Source: Comamonas testosteroni (lineage in GTDB: Bacteria; Pseudomonadota; Gammaproteobacteria; Burkholderiales; Burkholderiaceae_C). Taken from it: DNA of 64,000 nucleotides. The DNA lies in assembly GCF_030505195.1 (NCBI RefSeq), contig NZ_CP129672.1:5428501-5492500 (forward strand). The letters are read 5' to 3'. Shown here piece by piece: positions 35,835-44,248 of the stretch (its first letter is position 1; each line of letters opens with the position of its first letter). A model generated the notes under the pieces. It worked only from the letters and a program-made list of their open reading frames with translations, did not search any database and had not been told where the DNA came from. Both the position numbers and the translations under genes were made by a program.

Positions 35835-36323
35835 ATGAGCAACGACGCACAAACCACCGACTGGGCTGCCTGGAGCCGTGAGGCCGTTGAAATGATGCAG
35901 GCCCGCAATGCTAAATGGCCCCTGGAATTTGGCTTGCAGGGCAGCCCCGGCTACCGCTGGGATCTCGACCGCGCCCTGCTGGCGCTTGAAGCCCCGCTGC
36001 ATAAGGTGATTGCCACGGTCTGTCTGGTGGGCACCAGCAGCGAGCAGGACGGCAGCTTTGTCTGGAGCTGGGCCAACGAAGCCATTCCCAAGCAGCATGG
36101 TCAGGCGCTGGAAGTCGTGCATGAATTCGGTCGCCAGAACCAGCTGGCACTGCTGACCACGGCCCGGATTCCCGGCGGCCGTCCCGAGGGCATGGAGTGC
36201 ATGTGCATTGCCGCCCGCCTGCAGCGCGCCGTGGGCACCTTCATCGACCAGCAGGGCGATGTGACCCTGTATTTCACCTTGCTGCACATGCAGGTGGCGG
36301 TCGAGCAGCAGCCGGCCAATTGA
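35835..36323 (+). CDS. DUF6882-like protein of unknown function
   Basis: A 162-residue soluble protein. SEQDGSFVWSWANEAIPK and GGRPEGMECMCIAARLQRAVGTF resemble the DUF6882 family, with its central Trp-Ala-Asn motif. No catalytic residues are evident. ATG 35835 follows directly on the LysR gene (68 bases). Function unknown. Confidence 0.6.
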   Translation: MSNDAQTTDWAAWSREAVEMMQARNAKWPLEFGLQGSPGYRWDLDRALLALEAPLHKVIATVCLVGTSSEQDGSFVWSWANEAIPKQHGQALEVVHEFGRQNQLALLTTARIPGGRPEGMECMCIAARLQRAVGTFIDQQGDVTLYFTLLHMQVAVEQQPAN

Positions 36324-36406
36324 GGGCCTCAGAATAGATTGTTGACAGAATGCCTGCGGGATCGCCTATAGACTGCTACCCCGGAAAATCAGAAAAGGTT
36401 CAACCC

Positions 36407-36556
36407 ATGAAAACCATGCTTGTGCTGGCTGCGGCCCTGTGGGTGCTCAGCGGCTGCGCGGTGTATGACGGCCGCGGCGGGTATGACGACGATGGCTACA
36501 AAAAGCCTCATCCCCATGGCTGCCCTCCGGGCCAGGCCAAAAAAGGCAATTGCTGA
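36407..36556 (+). CDS. Small lipoprotein, 49 residues
   Basis: A very short protein with a complete lipoprotein signal: MKTMLVLAAALWVLSGC, lipobox LSGC. The mature part is about 33 residues, rich in Gly, Asp and Tyr, then KKPHPHGCPPGQAKKGNC with two further Cys and two His. AAAAGG precedes the start and a terminator follows 15 bases after the stop, so it is an independent transcription unit. Similar tiny PPGQAKKG lipoproteins are seen in other proteobacteria, with no known function. Confidence 0.8.
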   Translation: MKTMLVLAAALWVLSGCAVYDGRGGYDDDGYKKPHPHGCPPGQAKKGNC

Positions 36557-36570
36557 TAAGGCTGCTGAAG

Positions 36571-36594
36571 AAACCCGCTCAGGCGGGTTTTTTT
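36571..36594 (+). terminator. Terminator of the small lipoprotein gene
   Basis: AAACCCGC (36571-36578) pairs with GCGGGTTT (36583-36590), TCAG loop, then a T-run of seven in total. Confidence 0.9.
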
Positions 36595-36599
36595 GCGTC

Positions 36600-37196
36600 C
36601 TATAGCTCGTCGGGCTTGAGCCAGCCAATGCGGCCCTGGCCGCTTTCATTGAGGGCACTGACGAACTGGGCGGCATCGGCCTCGGGCATCTGCAGCGTGA
36701 AGCGAACCAGAGAGCCGTGATCGACCTCCAGCAGCGCCGCACCCGCCGTGTCGGCCATGCGTCGCACCAGACCTTCCAGCGGATAGGGGACCGTGCACTG
36801 CAAGGTCTGCATGCGTTGAATGGCGACTTTTTCGGCCTGCAGCAAGGCCTGTGCCACGGCGTCGGTGTAGGCGCGCACCAGTCCGCCGGCACCGAGCTTG
36901 ACCCCGCCAAAGTAGCGCACCACGGTGGCCAGCACGCCCTCCAGGTCCTGATGGCGCAGCACATCCAGCATGGGGCGACCGGCCGTTCCACTGGGCTCGC
37001 CGTCGTCCACGGCGGCCGATTGACCGCCTGCCAGCAGGGCCCAGCAGATATGGGCGGCGCCCGGGTGCTCGCGCCACAGTGCATCCACTACGGCCTGCGC
37101 GCTGGAGCGATCCGTCATCGGCTGCACGCAGCCGATAAAGCGGCTTTTCTTGATGATGAGTTCACTGGAGACAGGAGCGCGAAGGGTCTGAGGCAT
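36600..37196 (-). CDS. YigZ/IMPACT family protein
   Basis: A 198-residue UPF0029 protein. It has LIIKKSRFIGCVQPMTDR, HPGAAHICWALLAGG, DDGEPSGTAGRPMLDVLRHQDLEGVLATVVRYFGGVKLGAGGLVRAY, all typical of the YigZ/IMPACT N-terminal domain, followed by the smaller C-terminal domain. The family is related to ribosomal fold proteins and linked with translation control, but the bacterial role is not settled. ATG 37194-37196 gives the normal length. Confidence 0.92.
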   Translation of the reverse strand: MPQTLRAPVSSELIIKKSRFIGCVQPMTDRSSAQAVVDALWREHPGAAHICWALLAGGQSAAVDDGEPSGTAGRPMLDVLRHQDLEGVLATVVRYFGGVKLGAGGLVRAYTDAVAQALLQAEKVAIQRMQTLQCTVPYPLEGLVRRMADTAGAALLEVDHGSLVRFTLQMPEADAAQFVSALNESGQGRIGWLKPDEL

Positions 37197-37383
37197 AGCG
37201 GCGGCAGCATAACCGCAAAGTCGGGGCCGGGCCGCGTTGCGGTGCATGGGCCGGGTGGCGGCAGTTGTGACATATCCATGACATGACGACGCGGCTTGTG
37301 GGGATTGCTCGACAGTGTCGTTAAGCCAATTCCTACAAGTTCGGCCAGCCTCGCGCCTTAAGCTTTGCGCAAAGGAGGCCGCC

Positions 37384-37551
37384 ATGAACCATCCGCATCC
37401 ACAGTCCCTGAGCGAACATACTTTTGGCCGCGAGCATTTCACGCCGCCTCCGCTGGCGCAGGAGCTGGCAGAGCCCCAGGCCCTGCAGGCTGCGGCGCCC
37501 GAAGACGAATGGGAGCTGCTGCAGCGCATACGCAGCGTGGGCGAGTGGTAG
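37384..37551 (+). CDS. Small hypothetical protein, 55 residues
   Basis: A short acidic protein starting MNHPHPQSLSEHTFGREHF and ending DEWELLQRIRSVGEW. AAAGGAGG lies 5 bases before the ATG, a near-ideal ribosome binding site, and codon use resembles its neighbours, which is why it is called. No domain is recognised. A 9-base tandem repeat and a terminator follow. Confidence 0.65.
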   Translation: MNHPHPQSLSEHTFGREHFTPPPLAQELAEPQALQAAAPEDEWELLQRIRSVGEW

Positions 37552-37585
37552 GGCGCCAGAGGCCGACCGCCTTTTCTGCCTCAAG

Positions 37586-37621
37586 CCAAACCGGCCAAAC
37601 CGGCAAGACCGGTCAGACCGG
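37586..37621. repeat. Four degenerate 9-base repeats
   Basis: AAACCGGCC-type units run four times (AAACCGGCC, AAACCGGCA, AGACCGGTC, AGACCGGCC) directly before the following terminator stem. Confidence 0.8.
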
Positions 37622-37649
37622 CCGCTCCTGAAAGGGAGCGCCGGTTTTT
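37617..37649 (+). terminator. Terminator of the 55-residue protein gene
   Basis: ACCGGC-C-GCTCC pairs with GGGAGCGCCGGT (one bulged base), loop TGAAA, then five T. Confidence 0.8.
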
Positions 37650-37689
37650 CCTGTCCGAGGCCGGGCTGCAGCGGCGAAAATTGCAGCCC

Positions 37690-38574
37690 ATGACTGCTTG
37701 CTCCGCGCCGTTTCCCGATTCTTCGCACTGGATGCTGCTGCCGCCTGCCGCCCAGGCAGCGCAGCTACCCGTGGCCCTGGCCGATGTGACGACCATGATG
37801 GAAAGAGTGGGGCGCAGCAGCAGCGATGCCGTGGCCGAGCAGATCCTGCAGCTGCTGGGGCGTCATGTGCCGCTGGCCCAATGCACGATCTTTTCCTTCC
37901 AGGGCATGGCCAGGCCGCGCGTGGTGGGCATGGGAGACAGGGCGCGCACAGGGGCGCTGCCCATGATCTCCCAGGATTACAGCGAGCGTTTCTATCCGCT
38001 CGACGGTTCGCAGCGTGTGATGCAGGCCGAGCTGGCACGTCTTGCCAGGGATGCGCATGCCAAGCCGCGCGTCTGGCTGCATCGCCAGGGGCCGCGTGAT
38101 GTGCAGCATCCCGAATACCGCCATGTCTGCTATGAGCTGCCGCGCATTGCCGAGCGGCTGTCGCTGCTGATGCTGCAGGAAAACGCGCGCTGGCTTTCCG
38201 TGAATCTGTACCGCGGCGAGGAGCATGGCTGCTTCGACGCTGCGGCCATTGCCCGGATCGAGGCCTTCGCGCCCCTGGTCATGCAGGCCATGCGTCTGCA
38301 TTACGCGGGGCAGGCGCTGCAGGACGACCTGGTCGGATTGGTGCTGGCGCGACTGGCGCGGCGCTTCGAGCAGCTGACGCCGCGCGACCTCGATGTGGTG
38401 CGGGCACTGGCCCAGGGCCTGGATGCCGATTCACTGGCGCAGCGCCTGGGCATTACCGTCAGCAGCGCGCGCACCTATGTCAAACGCGTCTGCGCCAAGC
38501 TGGGCGTGCAGGGGCAGCGTGAGCTGTTTGCGCTGCTGATGGAGCCCACCGAAGGTGTTGATGGTCAACTTTGA
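37690..38574 (+). CDS. LuxR-type helix-turn-helix regulator
   Basis: A 294-residue regulator. The C-terminal domain (about residues 225-285) is a LuxR/GerE DNA-binding domain: LTPRDLDVVRALAQGLDADSLAQRLGITVSSARTYVKRVCAKLGVQGQRELFALL. The N-terminal part is a sensor of unknown class with no classical autoinducer or receiver motif. ATG 37690 is used rather than an upstream TTG. It stands before the flavin monooxygenase gene and may regulate it, since they are co-directional. Confidence 0.85.
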   Translation: MTACSAPFPDSSHWMLLPPAAQAAQLPVALADVTTMMERVGRSSSDAVAEQILQLLGRHVPLAQCTIFSFQGMARPRVVGMGDRARTGALPMISQDYSERFYPLDGSQRVMQAELARLARDAHAKPRVWLHRQGPRDVQHPEYRHVCYELPRIAERLSLLMLQENARWLSVNLYRGEEHGCFDAAAIARIEAFAPLVMQAMRLHYAGQALQDDLVGLVLARLARRFEQLTPRDLDVVRALAQGLDADSLAQRLGITVSSARTYVKRVCAKLGVQGQRELFALLMEPTEGVDGQL

Positions 38575-38640
38575 TAGCTTCTATCGATTGATGGGTAAGG
38601 GATAGAGGCTGATTTCATTGAAATTCTAGCCCGTATAGGC
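38570..38640. repeat. Dispersed AT-rich intergenic element
   Basis: TGATAGCTTCTATCGATTGAT followed by GGCTGATTTCATTGAAATTCTAGCC, with GGCT...AGCC and GATTTC...GAAAT arms forming a hairpin. It resembles the elements at 5249 and 15020 and probably ends the luxR-type transcript. Confidence 0.5.
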
Positions 38641-38759
38641 TTGTCTCCATCTGGTGACAAGGTCGTTGGTCTGCTTTTCTACACTGCATTGCAAGCCAGA
38701 CCGCAAAGGGGATGAAAGCGCACTGGTTTGACCTCACAGCGCCCCCAGGAGACAAGAAC

Positions 38760-40457
38760 ATGCATCAGCCCTATGCCGAGCCACGCCGCTCCATCTACTA
38801 CCAGTACCAGGTGCACCAGCCCTGGCTTGCCTCCCGGCATCCGGGAGAGCAAAACCACCCCATCGTCATCGTCGGCACCGGCCCCGTGGGACTGACCACG
38901 GCGCTGGAGATTGCCCGCCACGGCCAGCGCTGCGTGGTGCTCGAGTCCGAGCTGCAGGTGTCCGAAGGAAGCCGCGCCATTGTGTTCACGCGCCGCTCCA
39001 TGGAAATCCTGCAGCAAGTGGGCGTGGCCCAGCGTGTGACGGAGACCGGACTGCCCTGGTGCTACGGCAACAGCATCTACCGCGGCCAGCGTGTGTTTCG
39101 CATGGAAAACGCGCGTGCCGACGATGACCGCTTCTTTCCCATGATCAATCTGCAGCAGCAGTACCTGGAGGAATACCTGGTCGATGCAGTGCAGGCCAAC
39201 CCGCTGATCGAGTTGCGTTGGGGCAACCGCGTGAACAAGGTCGAGCAAAAGTGCGAGCAGGCATGGTTGGAGGTGGACACCCCTGAAGGCAGCTACGAGT
39301 TGCGGGCCGACTGGCTGGTGGCCTGCGACGGTGCGCGCTCGGGGATTCGCACCGGCATGAATCTGCTGATGGAAGGCGCTTCCTACGAAGGCCGCTTCGT
39401 CATTGCGGATATCCGCATCGACCTGCCTTTGCCCACCGAGCGTCTCGCATTCTTCGATCCCGCATGGAACCCGGGCAACACCATCCTCATGCACCGCGAG
39501 CCGCATGGCATCTGGCGCGTGGACTACCAGCTGCCTGCCGGCGAAGACCCCGAGGATGCGCTCAGGCCCGAGTCGCTGAAGGCGCGCATCGATGCGCAGT
39601 TGGAGATGATCGGCTTTGGCGGCACGCCCTGGGAGATGGACTGGAGCTCCGTCTACTCGGCCCGTGCGCTGACCCTGCCCGAGTATGTGCATGGCCGTGT
39701 GATCTTTGCGGGCGATGCAGCCCATATGCTGCCCATCTTCGGCGTGCGCGGTGCCAACACGGGTTTTCAGGATGCTCAGGGCCTGGGCTGGCGCCTGGCA
39801 CTCGTTGCCAAGGGCGTGGCCAGCGCTGCGCTGCTGCAAAGCTACAGCAGCGAGCGCGTGGGCGCGGCCCGCGAGATTGTGGAGGAGGCCGGCAAGAGCA
39901 CGCGTTTCATGGCACCGCCCAGCAGAGGCTTCAGGCTGCTGCGCGACGCCGTGCTGTCCCTGTCGCTGAGTCAGTCCTTTGTCGGCCCGCTCTACCACTG
40001 GCGCACCTCGCGCCCGCATGAGTACGGCAACTCGCCGCTCAACAGCATGGGCGACGACAATCTGCTGTTCAAGGCCGGCCCCGGCCATGGCGCGCCGCCT
40101 CTGAACGTGCGCTTTGCGCCGGACAGCTATCTGCTCGACCATCTGGGCGGTGGCTTCGATCTGCTGTATTTCACGAGCGGCAAGGCGATTGCTGCCCAAC
40201 TGCAGGCGGTCGTGGCCGGCGTCAGAGCTCGCGGCGTTGCTGTGCGCCTGGTTGCCGTCAGCAGCCACGCTGCAAGCGCTATCGAAGGTGCCGATCTGGT
40301 GCTTGATGACAGCGAAGGCCGCTGCCGCGCCCGCTATGGCGTGATGGCCGATGGTGCTGCCTATCTGCTGCGCCCCGATCAGCATGTCTGTGCGCGCTGG
40401 ATGGCGCTGGACGCCAATCGTTTGCAAGCCGCATTCAAAGCAGCCTTGCCTGCCTGA
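38760..40457 (+). CDS. FAD-dependent aromatic monooxygenase
   Basis: A 565-residue flavin monooxygenase of the PHBH/MhpA class. It has the FAD motif IVIVGTGPVGLTTALEIARHGQ (Gly39, 41, 44), the DG motif LVACDGARSGIRTGM, and the GD motif GRVIFAGDAAHMLPIFGVRGANTGFQDA. The last 150 residues form the thioredoxin-like C-terminal domain of MhpA-type hydroxylases. It should hydroxylate a phenolic acid; which one is unknown. AGGAGAC lies 7 bases before ATG 38760. The DUF2783 gene follows after 12 bases. Confidence 0.9.
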   Translation: MHQPYAEPRRSIYYQYQVHQPWLASRHPGEQNHPIVIVGTGPVGLTTALEIARHGQRCVVLESELQVSEGSRAIVFTRRSMEILQQVGVAQRVTETGLPWCYGNSIYRGQRVFRMENARADDDRFFPMINLQQQYLEEYLVDAVQANPLIELRWGNRVNKVEQKCEQAWLEVDTPEGSYELRADWLVACDGARSGIRTGMNLLMEGASYEGRFVIADIRIDLPLPTERLAFFDPAWNPGNTILMHREPHGIWRVDYQLPAGEDPEDALRPESLKARIDAQLEMIGFGGTPWEMDWSSVYSARALTLPEYVHGRVIFAGDAAHMLPIFGVRGANTGFQDAQGLGWRLALVAKGVASAALLQSYSSERVGAAREIVEEAGKSTRFMAPPSRGFRLLRDAVLSLSLSQSFVGPLYHWRTSRPHEYGNSPLNSMGDDNLLFKAGPGHGAPPLNVRFAPDSYLLDHLGGGFDLLYFTSGKAIAAQLQAVVAGVRARGVAVRLVAVSSHAASAIEGADLVLDDSEGRCRARYGVMADGAAYLLRPDQHVCARWMALDANRLQAAFKAALPA

Positions 40458-40469
40458 GGAGAGATTCAA

Positions 40470-40658
40470 ATGACACAAACCACTCTTGATATCGCAGGTC
40501 TGGAGACCGTGTACGACCTGCTGGCTGGCGCCATTGATGCCGTGGGCGCGGAAAAGTCCGAGCTGCTGCTGGTCAAGCTGGCGCTGCTGGCCGCCAATCA
40601 GCTCGGTGATGCCCGCCAGTTTGGCGAAATGATTGCGGCGGCCCAGCAAGATCTGTAA
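40470..40658 (+). CDS. DUF2783 protein
   Basis: A 62-residue protein, ETVYDLLAGAIDAVGAEKSELLLVKLALLAANQLGD being the DUF2783 pattern. The family commonly sits just behind FAD monooxygenases of this type. It begins 12 bases after the monooxygenase stop and has GAGGAGAG before its ATG, so the two are co-expressed. Function unknown; a stabilising or assembly role is only a guess. Confidence 0.85.
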   Translation: MTQTTLDIAGLETVYDLLAGAIDAVGAEKSELLLVKLALLAANQLGDARQFGEMIAAAQQDL

Positions 40659-40689
40659 GCAAAAGGCCTGTCCGTGGCAGTCATCCCGG

Positions 40690-40718
40690 CCCGCCCGGAC
40701 CTGGTTCTGGCGGGTTTT
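40690..40718 (+). terminator. Terminator of the monooxygenase operon
   Basis: CCCGCC (40690-40695) pairs with GGCGGG (40709-40714), followed by four T. Confidence 0.7.
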
Positions 40719-40873
40719 CTGCGTGCTGATTCACGGATTCCATAGCGGATAATCTTTGCCTATCAACCGTTCGAGATGGATTTTCAACAAGTCGATAGGG
40801 CTTGATATCCGACAAGGCAGCGCCACGTATTCGAGGCAGACTAGAACCACTGTCACTGTAGGAGGATTGGTCC

Positions 40874-41413
40874 ATGAGATTGCGTCCCCGTACCTTGCTG
40901 CTATCTGCAGCCCTGAGCCTGAGTGGATTGAGTGCGACTTCGGCCCTGGCCAAGTCGGCTGCCGAATGGCTGGCCTTGACAGGTGCCGTGCAGATCGGCT
41001 TGAGTCAGGCCGTCGAAAAAGCCCAGGCCGTAGCTCCCGGAAAAGCGATCGATATCGAGCTGGAAGAGGGCAAGAAAGGCGCTGCGCCTTATTACTCGGT
41101 CACCCTGATCTCACCCGTGAATGAGGAAATCAAGCTGCGCGTGAATGCCAGCACGGGCGATGCGGCGGTGGAGGAGAACAAGGGCCGGGCCGAGGGCAAG
41201 CATGTCAAGCGCCTGGCCGATGCCCGGATCACGCTGGTGCAGGCCGTCGATGCAGCTATTGCCGCCTTGCCCGGCAAGCCGCTGGAGGCCCAGCTGGATT
41301 CGGACTGGGGCAAGACCAGCTACAAGGTCAAGATGCTGCGCGCCGATCAGACGGTCATGAAGCTCAGGCTGGACCCTGCCACCGGCGCTGTGACGAGGCA
41401 GGAGAAAGACTGA
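40874..41413 (+). CDS. Exported protein with two PepSY-like domains
   Basis: A 179-residue protein with signal peptide (LLLSAALSLSGLSATSALA). Two copies of a PepSY-like unit follow: GLSQAVEKAQAVAPGKAIDIELEE...YYSVTLISPVNEEIKLRVNASTGDA and TLVQAVDAAIAALPGKPLEAQLDSDW...YKVKMLRADQTVMKLRLDPATGAV. PepSY domains often modulate periplasmic proteases or sense peptides. GTAGGAGGA precedes the ATG. It stands alone. Confidence 0.85.
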   Translation: MRLRPRTLLLSAALSLSGLSATSALAKSAAEWLALTGAVQIGLSQAVEKAQAVAPGKAIDIELEEGKKGAAPYYSVTLISPVNEEIKLRVNASTGDAAVEENKGRAEGKHVKRLADARITLVQAVDAAIAALPGKPLEAQLDSDWGKTSYKVKMLRADQTVMKLRLDPATGAVTRQEKD

Positions 41414-41436
41414 GTCGGCGCGTTATCTGGATTCTG

Positions 41437-41491
41437 GTGCTATGAAGAAATGAGTATCTAGCGCTTGCCCATAATAGGTTTAAGACATGTT
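41437..41491. repeat. Fragment of the dispersed hairpin element
   Basis: GGTGCTATGAAGAAATGAGTATCTAGCGCTTGCCCATAATAGG shows the GCTAT...TAGCGCTTGCC pieces of the intergenic repeat family, without an obvious stem. Confidence 0.4.
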
Positions 41492-41563
41492 TGATGTTGA
41501 ATTCCTTCTGTGGAATGCGCTAGGTGCTATGAGTTTCAGAGTTCCAGCCATGTTTTCGCAAGA

Positions 41564-41579
41564 CCTTGCACGTGCAAGG
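41564..41579. promoter_or_regulatory. Perfect 16-bp palindrome upstream of ygiQ
   Basis: CCTTGCACGTGCAAGG reads the same on both strands and lies 72 bases before the YgiQ gene start. The regulator that would bind it is unknown. Confidence 0.5.
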
Positions 41580-41650
41580 CTGAGGGCGGAAAAGTACACT
41601 GGCCGGTTCTTTCTCCGCATAGGCCATGAGGCCATATAAAGCCCATCCAC

Positions 41651-44176
41651 ATGAACGCCCCGGTTGATGTCTCCTTTTTCCATCGCGATGCCAAACCGCT
41701 GACCAGCTACAAGCCGTACTGGGCCAAGCGCTTCGGCCCGGCGCCGTTCCTGCCCATGAGCCGTGCGGAGATGGATCAGCTCGGCTGGGACAGCTGCGAC
41801 ATCATTCTGGTCACGGGCGACGCCTATGTCGATCACCCCAGCTTCGGCATGGCGGTCATCGGCCGGGTGCTGGAGGCGCAAGGCTTTCGCGTGGGCATCA
41901 TCGCCCAGCCCGACTGGACCAGCGCCGAGGCCTTCAAGGCCCTGGGCAAGCCCAATCTGTTTTGGGGCGTGACGGCTGGCAACATGGACTCGATGATCAA
42001 CCGTTACACGGCTGATCGCAAGATTCGCAGTGACGACGCCTATACCCCCGGCGATGTGGCCGGCAAGCGCCCCGATCGCGCGGCCATCGTCTACTGCCAG
42101 CGCTGCCGCGAGGCCTACAAGGATGTGCCGATCGTGCTGGGCGGCATCGAGGGCTCGCTGCGTCGCATTGCCCACTACGACTACTGGAGCGACAAGGTGC
42201 GCCGCTCCATCGTGGTGGACAGCAAGTGCGACATCCTGCTCTACGGCAATGCCGAGCGCGCCCTGGTCGAGGTGGCCCACCGCATCGCGGCGCGCGAGCC
42301 GGTGGAGCAGATCACCGATGTGCGCGGCACTTCGTTCTTTCGCCGTGCTTCGGAGCAGGGCTGGTTCGAGGTCGATTCCACCACGGTGGACGAGCCCGGC
42401 GAGGTCGAGCCCCATATCAACCCCTATATGACGACCAGCGAGCAGGCCGAGGCCCAGGGCCAGAGCTGCTCCAAGGAAGATGCTGCGAAATCAGGCGCTG
42501 ACAGCACAGCTGCGGCCTGTGGCAGCGGTGCAAATGATGCCAAATCCGTGGCATCGGTACAGCCGATTGCGGCCCAGCCCATCCAGTTCGTGCCCAATCT
42601 CTCGCTGCGCAGCAAGTCCAAGCTGCCTGCGCGCGATCGCACCGTGCTGCGCCTGCCCAGCTACGAAGAGGTCAAGAGCGATCCGATTCTGTACGCGCAC
42701 GCCAATCGCGTGCTGCACCTGGAAACCAACCCCGGCAACGCGCGCGCGCTGGTGCAGGCTCACGGAGAGGGGACCACGGCCCGCGATGTGTGGATGAATC
42801 CGCCGCCCATTCCTCTTACAACGGCCGAGATGGACTGGGTCTTCGGCCTGCCGTACGCGCGCAGCCCGCACCCTGCCTATGCCGACGAAAGCGGCAGCCA
42901 TGAGGGCGAGACCAAGATTCCTGCCTGGGAGATGATTCGCACCTCGGTGAACATCATGCGCGGCTGCTTCGGCGGCTGCACCTTCTGCTCCATCACCGAG
43001 CACGAGGGCCGCATCATCCAGAGCCGCTCGGAAGATTCCATCATCCAGGAGCTCGAAGAGATCCGCGACAAGGTCAAGGGCTTTACCGGCACCATCTCCG
43101 ACCTGGGCGGACCCACGGCCAATATGTACCGCCTGGGCTGCAAGAGTCCGCAGATCGAAGCGGCCTGCCGCAAGCCCAGCTGTGTCTTCCCCGGCATCTG
43201 CCAGAACCTGCACACCGACCACGGGCCGCTGATCAAGATCTACCGCCGCGCGCGCAAGCTGCCAGGCATCAAGAAGATTCTGATCGGCTCCGGCCTGCGT
43301 TACGACCTGGCCGTCAAGTCGCCCGAGTATGTCAAGGAGCTGGTCCAGCACCATGTGGGCGGCTATCTCAAGATCGCCCCCGAGCATACCGAGCAAGGCC
43401 CGCTGACCAAGATGATGAAGCCGGGCATCGGCAGCTATGACAAGTTCAAGCAGCTGTTCGAGAAGTTCAGCGAGGAAGCCGGCAAGAAGCAGTTTCTGAT
43501 TCCCTACTTCATTGCCGCCCACCCCGGCACCAGCGATGAAGACATGATGAATCTGGCCATCTGGCTCAAGAAGAACGGCTTCCGCGCCGATCAGGTGCAG
43601 ACCTTCTACCCGAGCCCCATGGCCACGGCCACTGCCATGTACCACAGCGGTCGCAACACGCTGACCAAGGTGCGCCGTCAGATGCGGGACGAGGCCGAAG
43701 AGCGTGTAGATATCGTGCGCGGTGAAAAGCGCCGCCGTCTGCACAAGGCTTTCCTGCGCTATCACGACCCGAACAATTGGCCGCTGCTGCGCGAGGCGCT
43801 CAAGACCATGGGACGCGCCGATCTGATCGGCAACGGCAAGCAGCACCTGATCCCGACCTTCCAGCCTCTGGTCGACGGCAGCTATCAGAGTGCCCGCAAG
43901 AAAAACAGCACCTCGTCCAAGGCGGCTGGCGGCATCGGCTACACCACCAACAAGGATGGCAAGGCCGTGGCCGTGCGACGCCGCAGCGAAGAGGCGAGCC
44001 TGGAGCCCAAGGGCGATGTGCGCTTTCGCAGCAGCCAGCCGCAACCGGGCAAGCTGCTGACCCAGCATACCGGCCTGCCGCCGCGCGCTGGTGTGACTGG
44101 CAAGGCCAAGCCCGGCTTCAAGACGGCGGCGAGACCCGCCAAGCCAGCGGGCCAGGGTTCGCGCAAGTCCCGTTGA
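41651..44176 (+). CDS. YgiQ-family radical SAM protein
   Basis: An 841-residue UPF0313 protein. The N-terminal domain is [57 protein letters not shown]. The radical SAM cluster motif is [10 protein letters not shown] (Cys439, Cys443, Cys446), followed by [17 protein letters not shown]. Later blocks include [26 protein letters not shown] and [13 protein letters not shown]. The C-terminal 110 residues are basic and unstructured. A low-complexity Ala/Ser linker (about residues 260-315) separates two parts. Its reaction is unknown. A perfect palindrome lies upstream and a strong terminator after. Confidence 0.92.
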   Translation: MNAPVDVSFFHRDAKPLTSYKPYWAKRFGPAPFLPMSRAEMDQLGWDSCDIILVTGDAYVDHPSFGMAVIGRVLEAQGFRVGIIAQPDWTSAEAFKALGKPNLFWGVTAGNMDSMINRYTADRKIRSDDAYTPGDVAGKRPDRAAIVYCQRCREAYKDVPIVLGGIEGSLRRIAHYDYWSDKVRRSIVVDSKCDILLYGNAERALVEVAHRIAAREPVEQITDVRGTSFFRRASEQGWFEVDSTTVDEPGEVEPHINPYMTTSEQAEAQGQSCSKEDAAKSGADSTAAACGSGANDAKSVASVQPIAAQPIQFVPNLSLRSKSKLPARDRTVLRLPSYEEVKSDPILYAHANRVLHLETNPGNARALVQAHGEGTTARDVWMNPPPIPLTTAEMDWVFGLPYARSPHPAYADESGSHEGETKIPAWEMIRTSVNIMRGCFGGCTFCSITEHEGRIIQSRSEDSIIQELEEIRDKVKGFTGTISDLGGPTANMYRLGCKSPQIEAACRKPSCVFPGICQNLHTDHGPLIKIYRRARKLPGIKKILIGSGLRYDLAVKSPEYVKELVQHHVGGYLKIAPEHTEQGPLTKMMKPGIGSYDKFKQLFEKFSEEAGKKQFLIPYFIAAHPGTSDEDMMNLAIWLKKNGFRADQVQTFYPSPMATATAMYHSGRNTLTKVRRQMRDEAEERVDIVRGEKRRRLHKAFLRYHDPNNWPLLREALKTMGRADLIGNGKQHLIPTFQPLVDGSYQSARKKNSTSSKAAGGIGYTTNKDGKAVAVRRRSEEASLEPKGDVRFRSSQPQPGKLLTQHTGLPPRAGVTGKAKPGFKTAARPAKPAGQGSRKSR

Positions 44177-44198
44177 TGGCATCAGTCTGATTGCAGTC

Positions 44199-44229
44199 AA
44201 AAAAAACGACGCTTGATGCGTCGTTTTTT
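44199..44229. terminator. Bidirectional terminator between ygiQ and the GGDEF/EAL gene
   Basis: AAAAAACGACGC (44201-44212) pairs perfectly with GCGTCGTTTTTT (44218-44229), TTGAT loop, with T-runs on both strands. Confidence 0.93.
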
Positions 44230-44248
44230 GTGTGGATATGCGAGCTTT

